Shown piece after piece: positions 24,048-33,710 of a stretch of 42,961 nucleotides of DNA; within the stretch, counting starts at the first letter, position 1, and every line of letters starts with the position of its first letter. The notes beneath the pieces were generated by a model that saw only the letters and a program-made list of their open reading frames with translations, ran no database searches and was not told where the DNA came from. The position numbers and the translations under genes are program-made. Source of the stretch: Clostridium puniceum (GTDB lineage Bacteria; Bacillota; Clostridia; Clostridiales; Clostridiaceae). The stretch spans positions 1-42,961 of the forward strand of contig NZ_LZZM01000193.1 of NCBI RefSeq assembly GCF_002006345.1, in the 5' to 3' direction.

Positions 24048-25950
24048 CTTGAATTTTATATTTTTTCATTTTTAGATATAATGTATTTCGACTTATACCT
24101 AGAGCCTTGGCAATCTTTGTCATATTGTGGTTATATGATTTTATCGCTTCCTTGATTGTTTTGCTTTCTAAGCTTTCTAAATCAAAGCTTTTTCTTTCAG
24201 TTTCATATTTTTCTGTTAAATTTTCCTCAATACTTTCCTTATAAACTACTTCATTTATCTTTTCATCCACATCGTCCAATAAATCAAAGGAAAGATTTCC
24301 ATCTAAGTTAACTATATTTTCAATATAATTCTCTAACTGCCTAATATTACCTGGCCAATTATATGCTAATAAGCTGTTATGCAAATCTTTCTTTATTTCT
24401 GGCATCTGCTTATTTAGCTTAAATGATTTTATTCTTAAAAAATACTCTATAAGTTTTTCTAAATCCCCTTTTCGCTCCCTTAAAGGTGGTAACTTTATTG
24501 GGATCACACATAATCTGTAATATAGATCTTCTCTAAAAGCCCCCTTTTTAACTTCTTTTTTTAGATTCTTATTTGTAGCAGCTATTACTCTCACATCTAT
24601 GGGAATTTCATTACTTCCTCCAAGTCTTGTTACTCGTCCCTCTTGTAATACTCTTAATAGATTAACCTGCATATCTAAAGGCATTTCTCCTATTTCATCC
24701 AAAAATAGAGTACCACCATTAGCAATTTCAAACTTGCCTAACTTTCCACCTTTTTTACCGCCTGTAAAGGTACCTTCTTCATATCCAAATAATTCACTTT
24801 CTATTATATTCGCAGGTATTGCACCACAGTTTATTGCTACAAATTTATTGCTTCTTCTTAAGCTATAATTATGCATAGCTTGTGCTAGAACTTCCTTTCC
24901 TGTTCCGCTTTCTCCTTCAATTAAAACTGTTGAAGGACTATTGGAAATAATTTTGCTGTTTGTTATTACATTAACAATAGCTGCACTTTCTCCAATAATA
25001 TCGTTAAAGGTCAAAAAGGCTCCTGTTGTATTTTTTATATCCATTTCCTCTTTTTCATTACTCATGGTTACAACCATTCCAATTATTTTTTCTTTATGCT
25101 CAATTCCTTTAAAAACCAACTTAGTTTTATATGCACTTGCATGCTTAAATTTCACTTCTTTTATAATAGCTCTTTTTTCTGTATCTACTTCTTCAAATAT
25201 GTTTCCCAAATTAGGTAATATATAATGTACTTCTTCACTTAACAAAGCATCTTTATCTCTATTAAATATTTCCACTCCTAATTTATTAATATTGGTTATT
25301 TTTCCATCTTTATCTAAAATCATAATTCCTTTATCTAAATTATCTATAACGCTTTGCATATAATTGTAAGTTTGAGTTAAGATATTACTTATTTTTTTAT
25401 TATCCAATTCATTTTCAATTGCCTTAACCCCAAAAACTACTAACCCCAAAGTATGTGGATGCTTCATAGTACTTCTACCAGTTAAATTTAAGGTTCCTAT
25501 AATTTCATTATTTGCGTTATGAATAGGTGCTGCTGAACAAGTTAATCCTTGAAGTCCAGCTATGTAATGCTCATTAGCAGTTATTTGAACACATTTGTCT
25601 TCCTTAATAGCAGTTCCCATAGCATTAGTGCCTATATTTTGCTCATCCATATAAGCACCAATATTAACATTATCACAATCTAATTTAACACTATTCTCCT
25701 CTGCCCCCTTAATATATAAAATACATCCATTGTTGTCAGTTAATACTATAATAAATTCATTATCGCTGACAGCAGAAAAAACCATATCAATATATAATTT
25801 TGATACTTCTATTAATTCCTTATTATCATTTAATACCTTTTCTAACTCTTCTCCAAAAAGTATCTTCTTTGAACAATTTGATTTTTTTTCTACTCCATAG
25901 CTTTCACTTCTCTTATGAGAATTTTCAATTAATATTCTTTTGCTTTCCAC
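24040..25950 (-). CDS. Sigma-54-dependent transcriptional activator, AdhR/AcoR type
   Basis: A 636-residue enhancer-binding protein. It has a GAF domain (about 50-175; NIGTNAMGTAI, GLTCSAAPIHNANNEIIGTLNLTG), a PAS domain (about 200-300), the AAA+ domain (about 325-555; Walker A GESGTGKE, LFLDEIGEMPL, arginine-finger region) and a C-terminal Fis-type helix-turn-helix (MTKIAKALGISRNTLYLKMKKY). The sigma-54 contact loop, usually GAFTGA, reads GTFTGG. It starts at GTG, seven bases after GGAG. The product very probably binds the TGTC-N9-GACA sites between it and the alcohol dehydrogenase gene. The ligand of the GAF domain is unknown. Confidence 0.92.
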   Translation of the reverse strand: MESKRILIENSHKRSESYGVEKKSNCSKKILFGEELEKVLNDNKELIEVSKLYIDMVFSAVSDNEFIIVLTDNNGCILYIKGAEENSVKLDCDNVNIGAYMDEQNIGTNAMGTAIKEDKCVQITANEHYIAGLQGLTCSAAPIHNANNEIIGTLNLTGRSTMKHPHTLGLVVFGVKAIENELDNKKISNILTQTYNYMQSVIDNLDKGIMILDKDGKITNINKLGVEIFNRDKDALLSEEVHYILPNLGNIFEEVDTEKRAIIKEVKFKHASAYKTKLVFKGIEHKEKIIGMVVTMSNEKEEMDIKNTTGAFLTFNDIIGESAAIVNVITNSKIISNSPSTVLIEGESGTGKEVLAQAMHNYSLRRSNKFVAINCGAIPANIIESELFGYEEGTFTGGKKGGKLGKFEIANGGTLFLDEIGEMPLDMQVNLLRVLQEGRVTRLGGSNEIPIDVRVIAATNKNLKKEVKKGAFREDLYYRLCVIPIKLPPLRERKGDLEKLIEYFLRIKSFKLNKQMPEIKKDLHNSLLAYNWPGNIRQLENYIENIVNLDGNLSFDLLDDVDEKINEVVYKESIEENLTEKYETERKSFDLESLESKTIKEAIKSYNHNMTKIAKALGISRNTLYLKMKKYKIQVS

Positions 25951-25981
25951 AAGGCATCTCCATCCTTTTTTATGTAAACAG

Positions 25982-26007
25982 AAAAGCCATATTAAAATAT
26001 GACTTTT
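25982..26007 (-). terminator. Possible terminator between the PanE-like and activator genes
   Basis: On the minus strand AAAAGTCATA pairs with TATGGCTTTT (one T-G) around six bases, followed by CTGTTTAC. The U-run is short. It would end the PanE-like transcript and leave the activator gene to its own promoter. Confidence 0.4.
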
Positions 26008-26069
26008 TCTTTAGTATATATGTTTCAATTAAAAATGTACAGTTAACTATTAACTTACTATAATAATTT

Positions 26070-26993
26070 TTACATAGCTTGCAAAACTTTAAGTTTTTCA
26101 TAAGCTTTTTGAGTATAAGGAGTTGGTATACCAACATCTTTTCCCATGCGGCATAAATCACCACAGAATAATTCAAGTTCAAATTTTTTTCCTAAAGCTA
26201 CATCTCTATGCATAGAACTAATACTTTTCTTTGATAATTTCTTTAAAATATTAATTGAATTCTCATATATATCTTTATGAAGATCAATTCCTTTAGCTCT
26301 TCCAACTTCTTCACATTCTTTTACTACATTGCAAAAAGTTTCGAATTTCATCCTATCTTCTAATATTCCTTTTACCTTAACATCATAGTAGGAATCCGTT
26401 ACATTAAAAGCACAATTAAAAACATATTTATTCCATGCAGCAGCTTCAGCATCTTTTCTTACTTCACATATAATATCTGCCTTAGTTAAAACATTATAAA
26501 CTTTTTCTAAATATCTCTTATGTATAGGGCGATTCTTATTAGATGAAATAACAATTTTTGTATTTTTACTTGTGTGCTTTATAGCTCCATCAGCTTTAAT
26601 TTTAGAACTAATATACATTACAGCTTCTGCTATTTTTCCTTTTCCTAAATAAGAGTATAATTTACTTCCTCCACTTACGCCATTAATAATTGGAACCACT
26701 AAGGTATGATCATCAACCATAGGTGAAATGACTTTAGCTGCTGCTTTTAAAGAATAGCCTTTTACACACACAAATACAATATCCATAATTCCAGCTTCAT
26801 TTGCATCATCTGTTACAAGGGTTGGAAATGTTACAAAGCTTCCGACCGCTTCACTACTTAAATTAAATCCATTCTCCTTTATAAGGTTAACTGCTTCACC
26901 CTTTCCTATAACATAAACATTTTCTTTGCTTTTGCAAAGCATAGCACCAATATAGCCACCAACAGCACCAATTCCTATGATTCCAATTTTCAT
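26070..26993 (-). CDS. 2-dehydropantoate 2-reductase family protein (PanE/ApbA-like)
   Basis: A 307-residue protein of the ketopantoate reductase family, which reduces ketopantoate to pantoate with NADPH in coenzyme A synthesis. The Rossmann motif GIGAVGGYIGAMLC is at 7-20, the catalytic Lys is expected in the AAAWNKYVFNCAFN region (about 185-198), and the C-terminal SSMHRDVALGKKFELE segment is conserved. It has a divergent LysR regulator upstream and no other pantothenate genes nearby, so the substrate may be another 2-oxo acid; many clostridial members are of this uncertain type. Confidence 0.8.
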   Translation of the reverse strand: MKIGIIGIGAVGGYIGAMLCKSKENVYVIGKGEAVNLIKENGFNLSSEAVGSFVTFPTLVTDDANEAGIMDIVFVCVKGYSLKAAAKVISPMVDDHTLVVPIINGVSGGSKLYSYLGKGKIAEAVMYISSKIKADGAIKHTSKNTKIVISSNKNRPIHKRYLEKVYNVLTKADIICEVRKDAEAAAWNKYVFNCAFNVTDSYYDVKVKGILEDRMKFETFCNVVKECEEVGRAKGIDLHKDIYENSINILKKLSKKSISSMHRDVALGKKFELELFCGDLCRMGKDVGIPTPYTQKAYEKLKVLQAM

Positions 26994-27204
26994 AATATAC
27001 TCTTCCTTTCTTATTTATTTTATATATACACATAATAAAATTTATGAACTTTATCCAGAAAATATTTTAGAAATTTTGAAAGAATTTAATCACTTACTTT
27101 AATTTGTACCTATATATCTTCTTTAACTTATTTTCATTCTACCTTGTTTTAATGTATAATAAAAATATATATTAGTTATGAATACTATAAACAGGAGTTA
27201 TATT

Positions 27205-28086
27205 ATGAATATTGATTTAAATCTCTATAGAGTTTTTTTTACAGTTTCAAGCTGCAAAAATATATCTCGTGCTGCTGAAATACTTTTTGTCTCACAGCCT
27301 GCGGTAAGCAAATCTATTAAAAGCTTAGAAAATTCTCTTAAGGTTACTTTATTTTCTAGAAGTTCTAAAGGAGTAACGCTAACTCCAGAAGGAGAAATAT
27401 TACTTAATCATATAAAAAATGCTTTTGATGAATTTACATTAGGTGAACATATTTTACAAAAATTAAAGAATAAAGAAATGGGAAATATTAATTTAGGAGT
27501 AAGTACTACTATAGGAAAGAGTTACTTTTTACCTAAATTTCATGAATTCATAAAAGAATATCCTTATTTTAAAATTAAAATTGTAAACAAACCAACTTTC
27601 GATACAATAAAATTAGTTCAAGAAGAAAAATTAGATTTGGGAATTATTGCAGTAAATTCTAATGAAGATGACCTTCAATATATTAAACTTTGGCAAATGC
27701 ATGATATTTTAGTTGCCAGTAGCGACTATTTAGAAAACTTAAACATTAGGTCTATAGATGATATTTTTACAAAAGGTTCCTTTATGTTTCTGGAAAAGCC
27801 AAATGCTACAAGGGAATTTCTTGATAATTATTTTATCAAACACAATTTCAATATCACTCCAGATATTGAAGCTAGTAATATGGATTTTTTAATTGAATGT
27901 GCTAAAATCGGCCTTGGAATTACTTCTGTTGTAAAAGAATTTTTATATAATGATTTGAAAAATAAAAATCTTATAGAAATTCCTTTAGATGTTCCTATTC
28001 CACCTAGACATATTGGTATTATTTATAAGGATTCATCTAGTTTATCTATAGCCGTTAAAACTCTTATAGATTTTTTAAGAAAATAG
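27205..28086 (+). CDS. LysR-family transcriptional regulator
   Basis: A 293-residue LysR regulator. The winged helix-turn-helix is at about 1-60 (NISRAAEILFVSQPAVSKSIKSLENSLKVTLFSR). The effector domain (about 90-293) includes LGVSTTIGKSYFLPKF and the regulatory-fold segments LIECAKIGLGITSV. The ATG at 27205 is used because AGGAG lies seven bases before it and family members start MNIDLNLYRVF; an upstream ATG at 27178 lacks such a site. It is divergent from the PanE-like gene, so that gene is its likely target. Confidence 0.9.
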   Translation: MNIDLNLYRVFFTVSSCKNISRAAEILFVSQPAVSKSIKSLENSLKVTLFSRSSKGVTLTPEGEILLNHIKNAFDEFTLGEHILQKLKNKEMGNINLGVSTTIGKSYFLPKFHEFIKEYPYFKIKIVNKPTFDTIKLVQEEKLDLGIIAVNSNEDDLQYIKLWQMHDILVASSDYLENLNIRSIDDIFTKGSFMFLEKPNATREFLDNYFIKHNFNITPDIEASNMDFLIECAKIGLGITSVVKEFLYNDLKNKNLIEIPLDVPIPPRHIGIIYKDSSSLSIAVKTLIDFLRK

Positions 28087-28096
28087 TTAAAATAAA

Positions 28097-28134
28097 TATC
28101 CTTCAGAATATTACTATATGTATTCTGAAGGATA
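28097..28134 (+). terminator. Hairpin after the LysR gene
   Basis: TATCCTTCAGAATA pairs perfectly with TATTCTGAAGGATA (28097-28110 with 28121-28134), ten bases beyond the LysR stop codon. The U-run is poor, so termination is inferred from stem strength and position. Confidence 0.6.
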
Positions 28135-28230
28135 TGCACATTAAAAAAGAGTGGGAAGCACAGTTAAGAATATATACCTTAGCACAACTAAAATCTATAC
28201 ATAAAATACAAATCACCACATTTTCCTATA

Positions 28231-28260
28231 AAAAATAAACTTTTGTATAATCCAAAAGTT
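28231..28260 (-). terminator. Terminator of the gene at 28280
   Basis: On the minus strand AACTTTTG pairs with CAAAAGTT (28253-28260 with 28238-28245) and is followed by TATTTTTTATAGG. Confidence 0.75.
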
Positions 28261-28279
28261 CATGTATAACTCATATAGT

Positions 28280-28699
28280 TTAATTATTATTTTTGGGTAT
28301 ATATCCTGTGATAATCAAAGTTGACCAATCACTATTTGAATTCTCAATCCAATCACATTCTACATCAAGAAATTTAAGCCATGCATTAAGTCCATGACTT
28401 TTCTTAGATACATTAGGAGATTTTCTTCCATGCATTTCTTTTATTTGTTCTAGTAATTCTAATTGCTCTTTCTTACCTAATTCTTTACTTATAAGACCTC
28501 TTATAATTTCTACACATTCTGTATAAGCTGCTACATCCCCTAAGTATAATTCATCTGAATATACTTGTCTTTCCTTATTTAATAAATCACTTATTTCATT
28601 GATTTCATCCTTATTAGATAAATATTGTTTTACTCTTCTTAATGCTTCAATGTCATTATCTAATTTATTTATTGTTTTTTCCAAACTATCAAATCTCAT
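28280..28699 (-). CDS. Hypothetical protein, mostly helical
   Basis: A 139-residue protein I do not recognise. The first 90 or so residues are charged helices (LEKTINKLDNDIEALRRV, then LGKKEQLELLEQIKEMHGR), and the end is a Trp-rich mixed region (NAWLKFLDVECDWIE, SDWSTLIITGYIP). No signal peptide or membrane segment. The ribosome binding site is weak (GAGAAAC). It is in the same direction as the gene at 28813 but 113 bases apart, with its own terminator. Confidence 0.6.
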   Translation of the reverse strand: MRFDSLEKTINKLDNDIEALRRVKQYLSNKDEINEISDLLNKERQVYSDELYLGDVAAYTECVEIIRGLISKELGKKEQLELLEQIKEMHGRKSPNVSKKSHGLNAWLKFLDVECDWIENSNSDWSTLIITGYIPKNNN

Positions 28700-28812
28700 T
28701 TATGTTTCTCACTTTACATATTTATTTAGTCATTAATTTCTTAATGAAGATTAATTTATTATAACACTAATATATCTATACATCTATAAATATATAAAAA
28801 TCATCAAGTTCA

Positions 28813-29112
28813 TTATAGTTTTAACTTAATTCCATCATATATATACATTAAATATTCCACATTAACATTATTTTTTATTAATTTATCTATTCTGTTTTTT
28901 GCCATTTCTATTATTTCTTTTGCCTGCTTAAAATCTTTATCTTTAATACAATTATTTGTATAAGCTAATAAATAATCTATTTTCAAAACATCTTCTGCTA
29001 AATCACTTCTATCTTCATTTACTAATTTAACTAATAAAGAATATATTTTAGGAGAAGTTGTATTTTTAGTTTCTTTTAATATATCTGTATTTCTACTAGT
29101 TCTTTTTGCCAT
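28813..29112 (-). CDS. Conserved hypothetical helical protein
   Basis: A 99-residue, all-helical soluble protein (MAKRTSRNTDILKETKN, then KIYSLLVKLVNEDRSDLAEDVLKIDYLLAY). The ATG at 29112 is preferred, since GAGGTG lies 11 bases upstream; a start at 29130 would precede that box. The repeated helices with 'DFKQAKEIIEMAKNRIDKLIK' resemble a TPR-like hairpin pair. I recall similar short proteins in other clostridia, but no function is known. Confidence 0.6.
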   Translation of the reverse strand: MAKRTSRNTDILKETKNTTSPKIYSLLVKLVNEDRSDLAEDVLKIDYLLAYTNNCIKDKDFKQAKEIIEMAKNRIDKLIKNNVNVEYLMYIYDGIKLKL

Positions 29113-29166
29113 AAATTTTAAACACCTCATTTCAAAGACGATTATATCATAAAAATAAGATTAATC

Positions 29167-29213
29167 AAAAAATAACAAGTCCAAATATAATATATGTTGA
29201 CTTGTTATTTTTT
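29167..29213. terminator. Strong bidirectional terminator
   Basis: AAAAAATAACAAGTC pairs with GACTTGTTATTTTTTT around 16 bases, with U-runs on both strands. On the minus strand it ends the transcript of the PPOX gene at 29370. Confidence 0.85.
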
Positions 29214-29369
29214 TATTATACTTAAAATATCATACGTTCTATTCTGAACTATTTAATGTAACAGGTATAACTTAGATTTTTTATAAAAACAAATCAGACA
29301 TTTTTATAGAACTAGTCTTAATATATCTTAAAATCAACCTGAACTTCTTAAAATATGAATTTCAAGTTT

Positions 29370-29789
29370 TTACTTCAAAAAAATAGTATCAATATTCTCA
29401 AAGTCTAATGTTACTATTGCAGTATCAAATTTAATTTCAAATAATATAAGATATTGTCCAGCCTGATTTATTGTTTCTTTATAATCTGGAATTTTCTTTG
29501 TGATGCAATCAGCTATATCATAAATTGTAAGACTGCTTCTTTTAATCTTTCCTTTCGCTTTAATATGTGCATTCCCTTGGAGTGGAATAGTTGTAAAAGC
29601 TACATTATTGTTTAATTCAAATTCTTTTACCTTGTCATTATCTCCAAAGGTTGAAAAAAACAAAGTGTTGTCAGCTTCATCATAGTAGAAGTTTACAATT
29701 CTCACATTAGGAATATCGTTAATACTTGTAGCTAAAGCTACCTCTGTTTGTGTTTCCATAATTCTCTTAAATTCATTTTTTGTATTCAT
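29370..29789 (-). CDS. Pyridoxamine 5'-phosphate oxidase-fold (PPOX) flavin-binding protein
   Basis: A 139-residue split-barrel protein of the PPOX/FMN-binding family. N-terminal FKRIMETQTEVALATSINDIPNVRIVNFYYDEADNTLFFSTFGDNDKVKEF is the usual flavin-site region. Such small members are often flavin reductases or nitroimidazole-type (Nim) reductases; which one applies is not clear. It diverges from the WYL regulator across a shared 14-base inverted repeat, so that regulator likely controls it. Confidence 0.8.
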   Translation of the reverse strand: MNTKNEFKRIMETQTEVALATSINDIPNVRIVNFYYDEADNTLFFSTFGDNDKVKEFELNNNVAFTTIPLQGNAHIKAKGKIKRSSLTIYDIADCITKKIPDYKETINQAGQYLILFEIKFDTAIVTLDFENIDTIFLK

Positions 29790-29829
29790 ATCAATTCTCC
29801 TTTCAATTTTTCTGTATTTTTAGTATACT

Positions 29830-29862
29830 CTTAAAAGGTGTCATCTTTTGATACCTTTTAAG
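29830..29862. promoter_or_regulatory. Inverted-repeat operator between PPOX gene and WYL regulator
   Basis: CTTAAAAGGTGTCA and TGATACCTTTTAAG are inverted arms matching at 13 of 14 positions around five bases. It lies 40 bases from the PPOX start and 22 from the regulator start. On the minus strand TATACT (-10 type) directly follows it. It is the likely binding site of the WYL regulator, controlling both genes. Confidence 0.75.
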
Positions 29863-29884
29863 AAGTTCTGAAAGGAATATTATA

Positions 29885-30826
29885 ATGAGTAAATCCGAAA
29901 GAATAAATGATATGATGATATATCTAAGCAATAAAAACTTTTTTAATTTAAAAGATATAATGAATAAATATGATATTTCAAAAAGTACTGCACTAAGAGA
30001 TATACAATCCCTTGAGGAAATTGGAATGCCTATTTATTCAGAACCAGGTAGAAATGGTCACTATGGCATTTTAGAAAATCGATTATTGTCTCCTATTATC
30101 TTTACAGTTGATGAAATGTACGCTTTATATTTTTCTATGCTAACATTAAATGCCTATGAGTCAACCCCTTTTCATTTAAGTGTTGAAACCCTAAAACAAA
30201 AATTTGAACTGTGTCTTTCAAAAGAACACATTTATATTATTCATAAAATGGAAGAAATATTGACTTTGAGTTCTTCCAAACACCCTAACAGCAGTCCGTT
30301 TCTAAAAGACATTTTACAAATTGCTATTGAAGAAAAAATATGTGAAATTACATATGATAAAAAAGGGATAGAAAAAAATTATTATGTTCAATTTTTTGAT
30401 ATTTCCTCATCCTATAACCAGTGGTATTCAACAGGGTTTAATTTTGAAACAAATAAGGTCCAGATATTTCGATGTGATAAAATTTTATCTCTAAGCACAA
30501 ATACAACCTATCCTTCAAAACCAATGAAGGACTTAAAAAAACAATCATCAAACATATTTAAGCATGATGATGCAATAGATTTTGAAATTGGGATACTCCC
30601 TAGAGGAATAGATTTGTTTTATAAAGAACATTATCCATCTATGCAGCTTTATTTTAAAGAAGAACAATATTTTATTAGAGGCTTTTACAATAAAGGAGAA
30701 GAAAGTTTTATTGCTAATTATCTAATTAACTATGCTGATACTATAGTCTCAATAAAACCAAAATCTTTGCAAAATCTAATATTAGAAAAACTAACTACAC
30801 TAAAAGAATATTATAAAAAACTATAA
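29885..30826 (+). CDS. WYL-domain transcriptional regulator (YafY type)
   Basis: A 313-residue regulator with an N-terminal DeoR-like helix-turn-helix (about 1-60; LKDIMNKYDISKSTALRDIQSLEEIG) and a WYL domain (about 145-220). The domain's namesake is WYS here (NQWYSTGFNFETNKVQIFRCDKI). WYL domains sense ligands such as nucleotides. AAAGGAATATT precedes the ATG. It lies divergent from the PPOX gene, which it probably regulates together with itself. Confidence 0.87.
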   Translation: MSKSERINDMMIYLSNKNFFNLKDIMNKYDISKSTALRDIQSLEEIGMPIYSEPGRNGHYGILENRLLSPIIFTVDEMYALYFSMLTLNAYESTPFHLSVETLKQKFELCLSKEHIYIIHKMEEILTLSSSKHPNSSPFLKDILQIAIEEKICEITYDKKGIEKNYYVQFFDISSSYNQWYSTGFNFETNKVQIFRCDKILSLSTNTTYPSKPMKDLKKQSSNIFKHDDAIDFEIGILPRGIDLFYKEHYPSMQLYFKEEQYFIRGFYNKGEESFIANYLINYADTIVSIKPKSLQNLILEKLTTLKEYYKKL

Positions 30827-30904
30827 ATTAATGTTCAAAAAGAAAATGAACTTAACAGATGTGAATTAGTTTTTATCATAATCTAATAATCCATGAAAAT
30901 ATGC

Positions 30905-30951
30905 TTTTAATAGGTATTGTCCACATAGTATTTGGACAGTACCTATTAAAA
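30905..30951 (+). terminator. Long hairpin after the WYL regulator gene
   Basis: TTTTAATAGGTATTGTCCA pairs with TGGACAGTACCTATTAAAA with one mismatch around nine bases. It lies about 80 bases after the regulator stop. The right arm can alternatively join a second pairing (30944-30957 with 30987-31000). The U-run is weak. Confidence 0.6.
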
Positions 30952-30994
30952 TTGTTTGAAATCATTTTTGAATAATACTATACTCTAAACAATT

Positions 30995-31381
30995 TTAATA
31001 TCCCAACTGTTTTCCTACAATAATTATTTTAATCTTGTTTTTAACAAATTGTCCTCTGATAATTGTAAAATCGTTACATATTCTATTGGGACTTTTGCAA
31101 TCTACACAATAACCTAAAGTAGTACATGGAGTATTTTTTTTAAATCTTTTTGCATAAATTGAAGCAGAATAATTTTTAACTCTTTTTTCTGCTTATTCTA
31201 TGTTCTTAACAATTTTATTTATTCCAGCTACTAAAATAACCTGCTTAGGACCATAAATCATCGGTGCAACTCTGCTCCCATTACCATCGATATTATAAAG
31301 TTCTCCATTTTTAGTTAAAGCATTTGTACTACATATAAAAGTATCAGCAGAAAAGTTTTGAGTATAAATATCAATTTTCAA
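30995..31381 (-). pseudogene. LUD-domain (LutC/DUF162-like) protein, truncated and with an internal stop
   Basis: The frame reads ADTFICSTNALTKNGELYNIDGNGSRVAPMIYGPKQVILVAGINKIVKNIE, a TAA at 31193-31195, then AEKRVKN...KRFKKNTPCTTLGYCVDCKSPNRIC through to a natural-looking stop at 30995. This is the C-terminal half of LUD-domain proteins related to lactate utilisation, including the Cys-rich tail. About 110-120 N-terminal residues are gone and no good ribosome binding site precedes 31381. One in-frame nonsense codon and an N-terminal deletion make it a pseudogene. Confidence 0.85.
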
Positions 31382-31400
31382 AATTGATTTAAAACATAGT

Positions 31401-33107
31401 CTAAATCTTAAACTTTTGAATTACTTCATTAAGATTTTGAGCAAGCTCTGCTTGACTTTGAGCTGTCATAGCTACTTGTTCTAATGCTTTTGTCGTTTCA
31501 TTCATGCTTTCTCTTATTACTTCTGCATTTTCGCTAGATTTCTGTGATACTCCCGCCATATTTTGCACAGCTTCGCTTACTTGTCCAACAGTTGCAGCCA
31601 CCTCCTCTGACATAGCTGCAATTTCTTCCGACATATTGCTTACAAAATCAGAATCATTATAATATTTATTACCTGTTTGTTCATATTCCTTAAACTGTAA
31701 ATTTATATCTTTATTAAGAAATTGTACTATTTCATTGCCTGTATCAATACTATTTATAAATGTTTCTTGTACTTTATTTATAGTTTCTTGAATATTTTTT
31801 ACTGCCTCTGCTGATTGCTCTGCAAGTGTTTTAACTTCTTCAGATACGACTGCAAAACCTTTTCCAAATTCTCCTGCTCTTGATGCTTCTATTGTTGCAT
31901 TTAATGCAAGTAAATTAGTTTGTTCTGCTATATCAGCTATAGTATCTGCCATAACTTTAATATTATTTACTACCTTACCATCTTCAATAACCTTTATCAT
32001 TCTTTGTTCTTTTTCAAAAGCTATCTCTTTTACTTCTTTTAATGCTTTTTGACTATTAATTTTAACTTCAATAGCTCTCTCTTTAGCAGCATTTGAATTA
32101 GTGCTTCCATCCATAGCCTTTTGTGAAAGTATATTTATACTTGAATCAACTTCTTGAATTGAAGCACTCATTTCTTCTGTTCTTAAACTTGATTCTTGCA
32201 TATTATTAGTAATATTATTTACTGCTTCATCTATACTTATAGCTTTAGACGCTAATTCCTCAACTGTTGCAGAAAGTTCCTCACTAGATGCACCTATATC
32301 TTGAGATTTTCCTTGAATTATCTTAACTAAATTATTTACGTTTTCTTGAGCTTTATTTAACTGAATACCTGTTTTTCCAAATTCATCTTTTCTTGTAATA
32401 GAAATTGGCGTGGAAAAATCATATGAAGCTAACCTCATTGCATAATATCTTATCTTTTCCAGTGGCTTGCTTATATCATTTGTCATAAGTATTCCAAGAA
32501 AAGCTGCAACTGCAAATCCTAAAATAGTTATTGTCCATATTACTATGTTTAACTCTTCATTTATTGAATGAATTTTATTATTTACTGATTTAGCGTCATT
32601 TAAATTTTTTTCAATTAATGTATCTAACGTATCAAACATCAATTCTCTAATTTTAGATAGATCTGAATATTTTTCCTCTGCGCCTGCAAAGTTTCCTGCA
32701 TCTACAAGTTTAATCACTTCTTCTCTTAAAGGTCTATATTGTTGCAAAAGATTAATGAATGTATCATATACTTTCTTTTCATCATCCCCTATTGGTAGCT
32801 TTTCAAATTCACTAATATATTCATTATCTTCATCTTGATTATCTCTAATAATTTTCTCTAATTCAAACCTTTTAGAAGAATCTCTTACATAAATTAGCGA
32901 AAGCACATTACTTTTAATTTCAGTTAAGTTTTGCTTCATATCTGTTAATATATACACACTACGTAAATTTTGAGTATAAATTGCTTCTGCGTCTTCTCCA
33001 ATATCATTAAGTGAAAAAATTCCAATTCCTCCTACAATTCCAATCAAACATGCCATAATTAAAAATGCTGCAATTAATTTAACTTTTACTCTTATATTTT
33101 TTAACAA
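31401..33107 (-). CDS. Methyl-accepting chemotaxis protein
   Basis: A 568-residue chemoreceptor. Transmembrane helix 1 is at about 11-32, a four-helix-bundle periplasmic-type sensor (4HB_MCP) at about 33-185, transmembrane helix 2 at about 188-210, HAMP at about 211-265, and a signalling domain whose tip is [27 protein letters not shown]. It would signal through CheA/CheW to the flagella. No che genes lie nearby. The sensor ligand is unknown. It lies directly after the LUD pseudogene (read leftward) with its own promoter in the 33108-33630 gap. Confidence 0.92.
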   Translation of the reverse strand: MLKNIRVKVKLIAAFLIMACLIGIVGGIGIFSLNDIGEDAEAIYTQNLRSVYILTDMKQNLTEIKSNVLSLIYVRDSSKRFELEKIIRDNQDEDNEYISEFEKLPIGDDEKKVYDTFINLLQQYRPLREEVIKLVDAGNFAGAEEKYSDLSKIRELMFDTLDTLIEKNLNDAKSVNNKIHSINEELNIVIWTITILGFAVAAFLGILMTNDISKPLEKIRYYAMRLASYDFSTPISITRKDEFGKTGIQLNKAQENVNNLVKIIQGKSQDIGASSEELSATVEELASKAISIDEAVNNITNNMQESSLRTEEMSASIQEVDSSINILSQKAMDGSTNSNAAKERAIEVKINSQKALKEVKEIAFEKEQRMIKVIEDGKVVNNIKVMADTIADIAEQTNLLALNATIEASRAGEFGKGFAVVSEEVKTLAEQSAEAVKNIQETINKVQETFINSIDTGNEIVQFLNKDINLQFKEYEQTGNKYYNDSDFVSNMSEEIAAMSEEVAATVGQVSEAVQNMAGVSQKSSENAEVIRESMNETTKALEQVAMTAQSQAELAQNLNEVIQKFKI

Positions 33108-33630
33108 ATTCCTTCCCTTACCTTTCTTATCTCATATTAAAAATTATCAATTCACATTGCTTCTATATGTAAACTTAATTAAATTATCTTTATATCTACA
33201 TTTAAGCAATATAAAAGCCTTTAAGTTCTATTTATGAAACATAAAACAATCTAATGCAGTCACTTCTATAGCTTACAAAAACTTCCTTGTCTACATATTT
33301 TTATTTTTATTGACAATTTTCTATTAATTTACCAACATTGATTATATTACTGTACGCTATATTTTGCAAGGTACTAAATAAGGGTAAAATGTATTTTATT
33401 CAGCACTTTTAATATATTTATAAATTAGTAAAAGAGAAATATCAAATGAACGATTTCTTTCACTTAATTAAATTTTGGAAAGTTACTGTATCCTTATGTT
33501 ATCCTTGTTCTATATTGTTTCCTTCATTTCATATCCTTTCAATAATCCTAAGAATTTTTATTAATATAAATTTTTAATGACTTAATTAATAAAATAATTA
33601 TTTAATATCATTCACGAGTATTTCTAAATT
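33108..33630. other. Intergenic gap upstream of the chemoreceptor; no gene seen
   Basis: AT-rich DNA that must hold the chemoreceptor promoter. I found no open frame with a ribosome binding site and no RNA gene. At 33631-33720 there is a 29-codon frame on the minus strand (MFFYFGDYDFDECSENLFDL ...), which begins inside the orphan T-box terminator and may be the tail of a lost gene. Confidence 0.35.
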
Positions 33631-33710
33631 TCATTCATTATAATCTGAATATCTTTGTATCAAATCAAATAAATTTTCAGAGCATTCATCAAAATCATAA
33701 TCACCAAAAT

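Noticed and set aside
25970..26182. 70-codon minus-strand frame overlapping the end of the PanE-like gene
   Set aside because: Overlaps a well-supported gene in another frame and has no ribosome binding site or family match.
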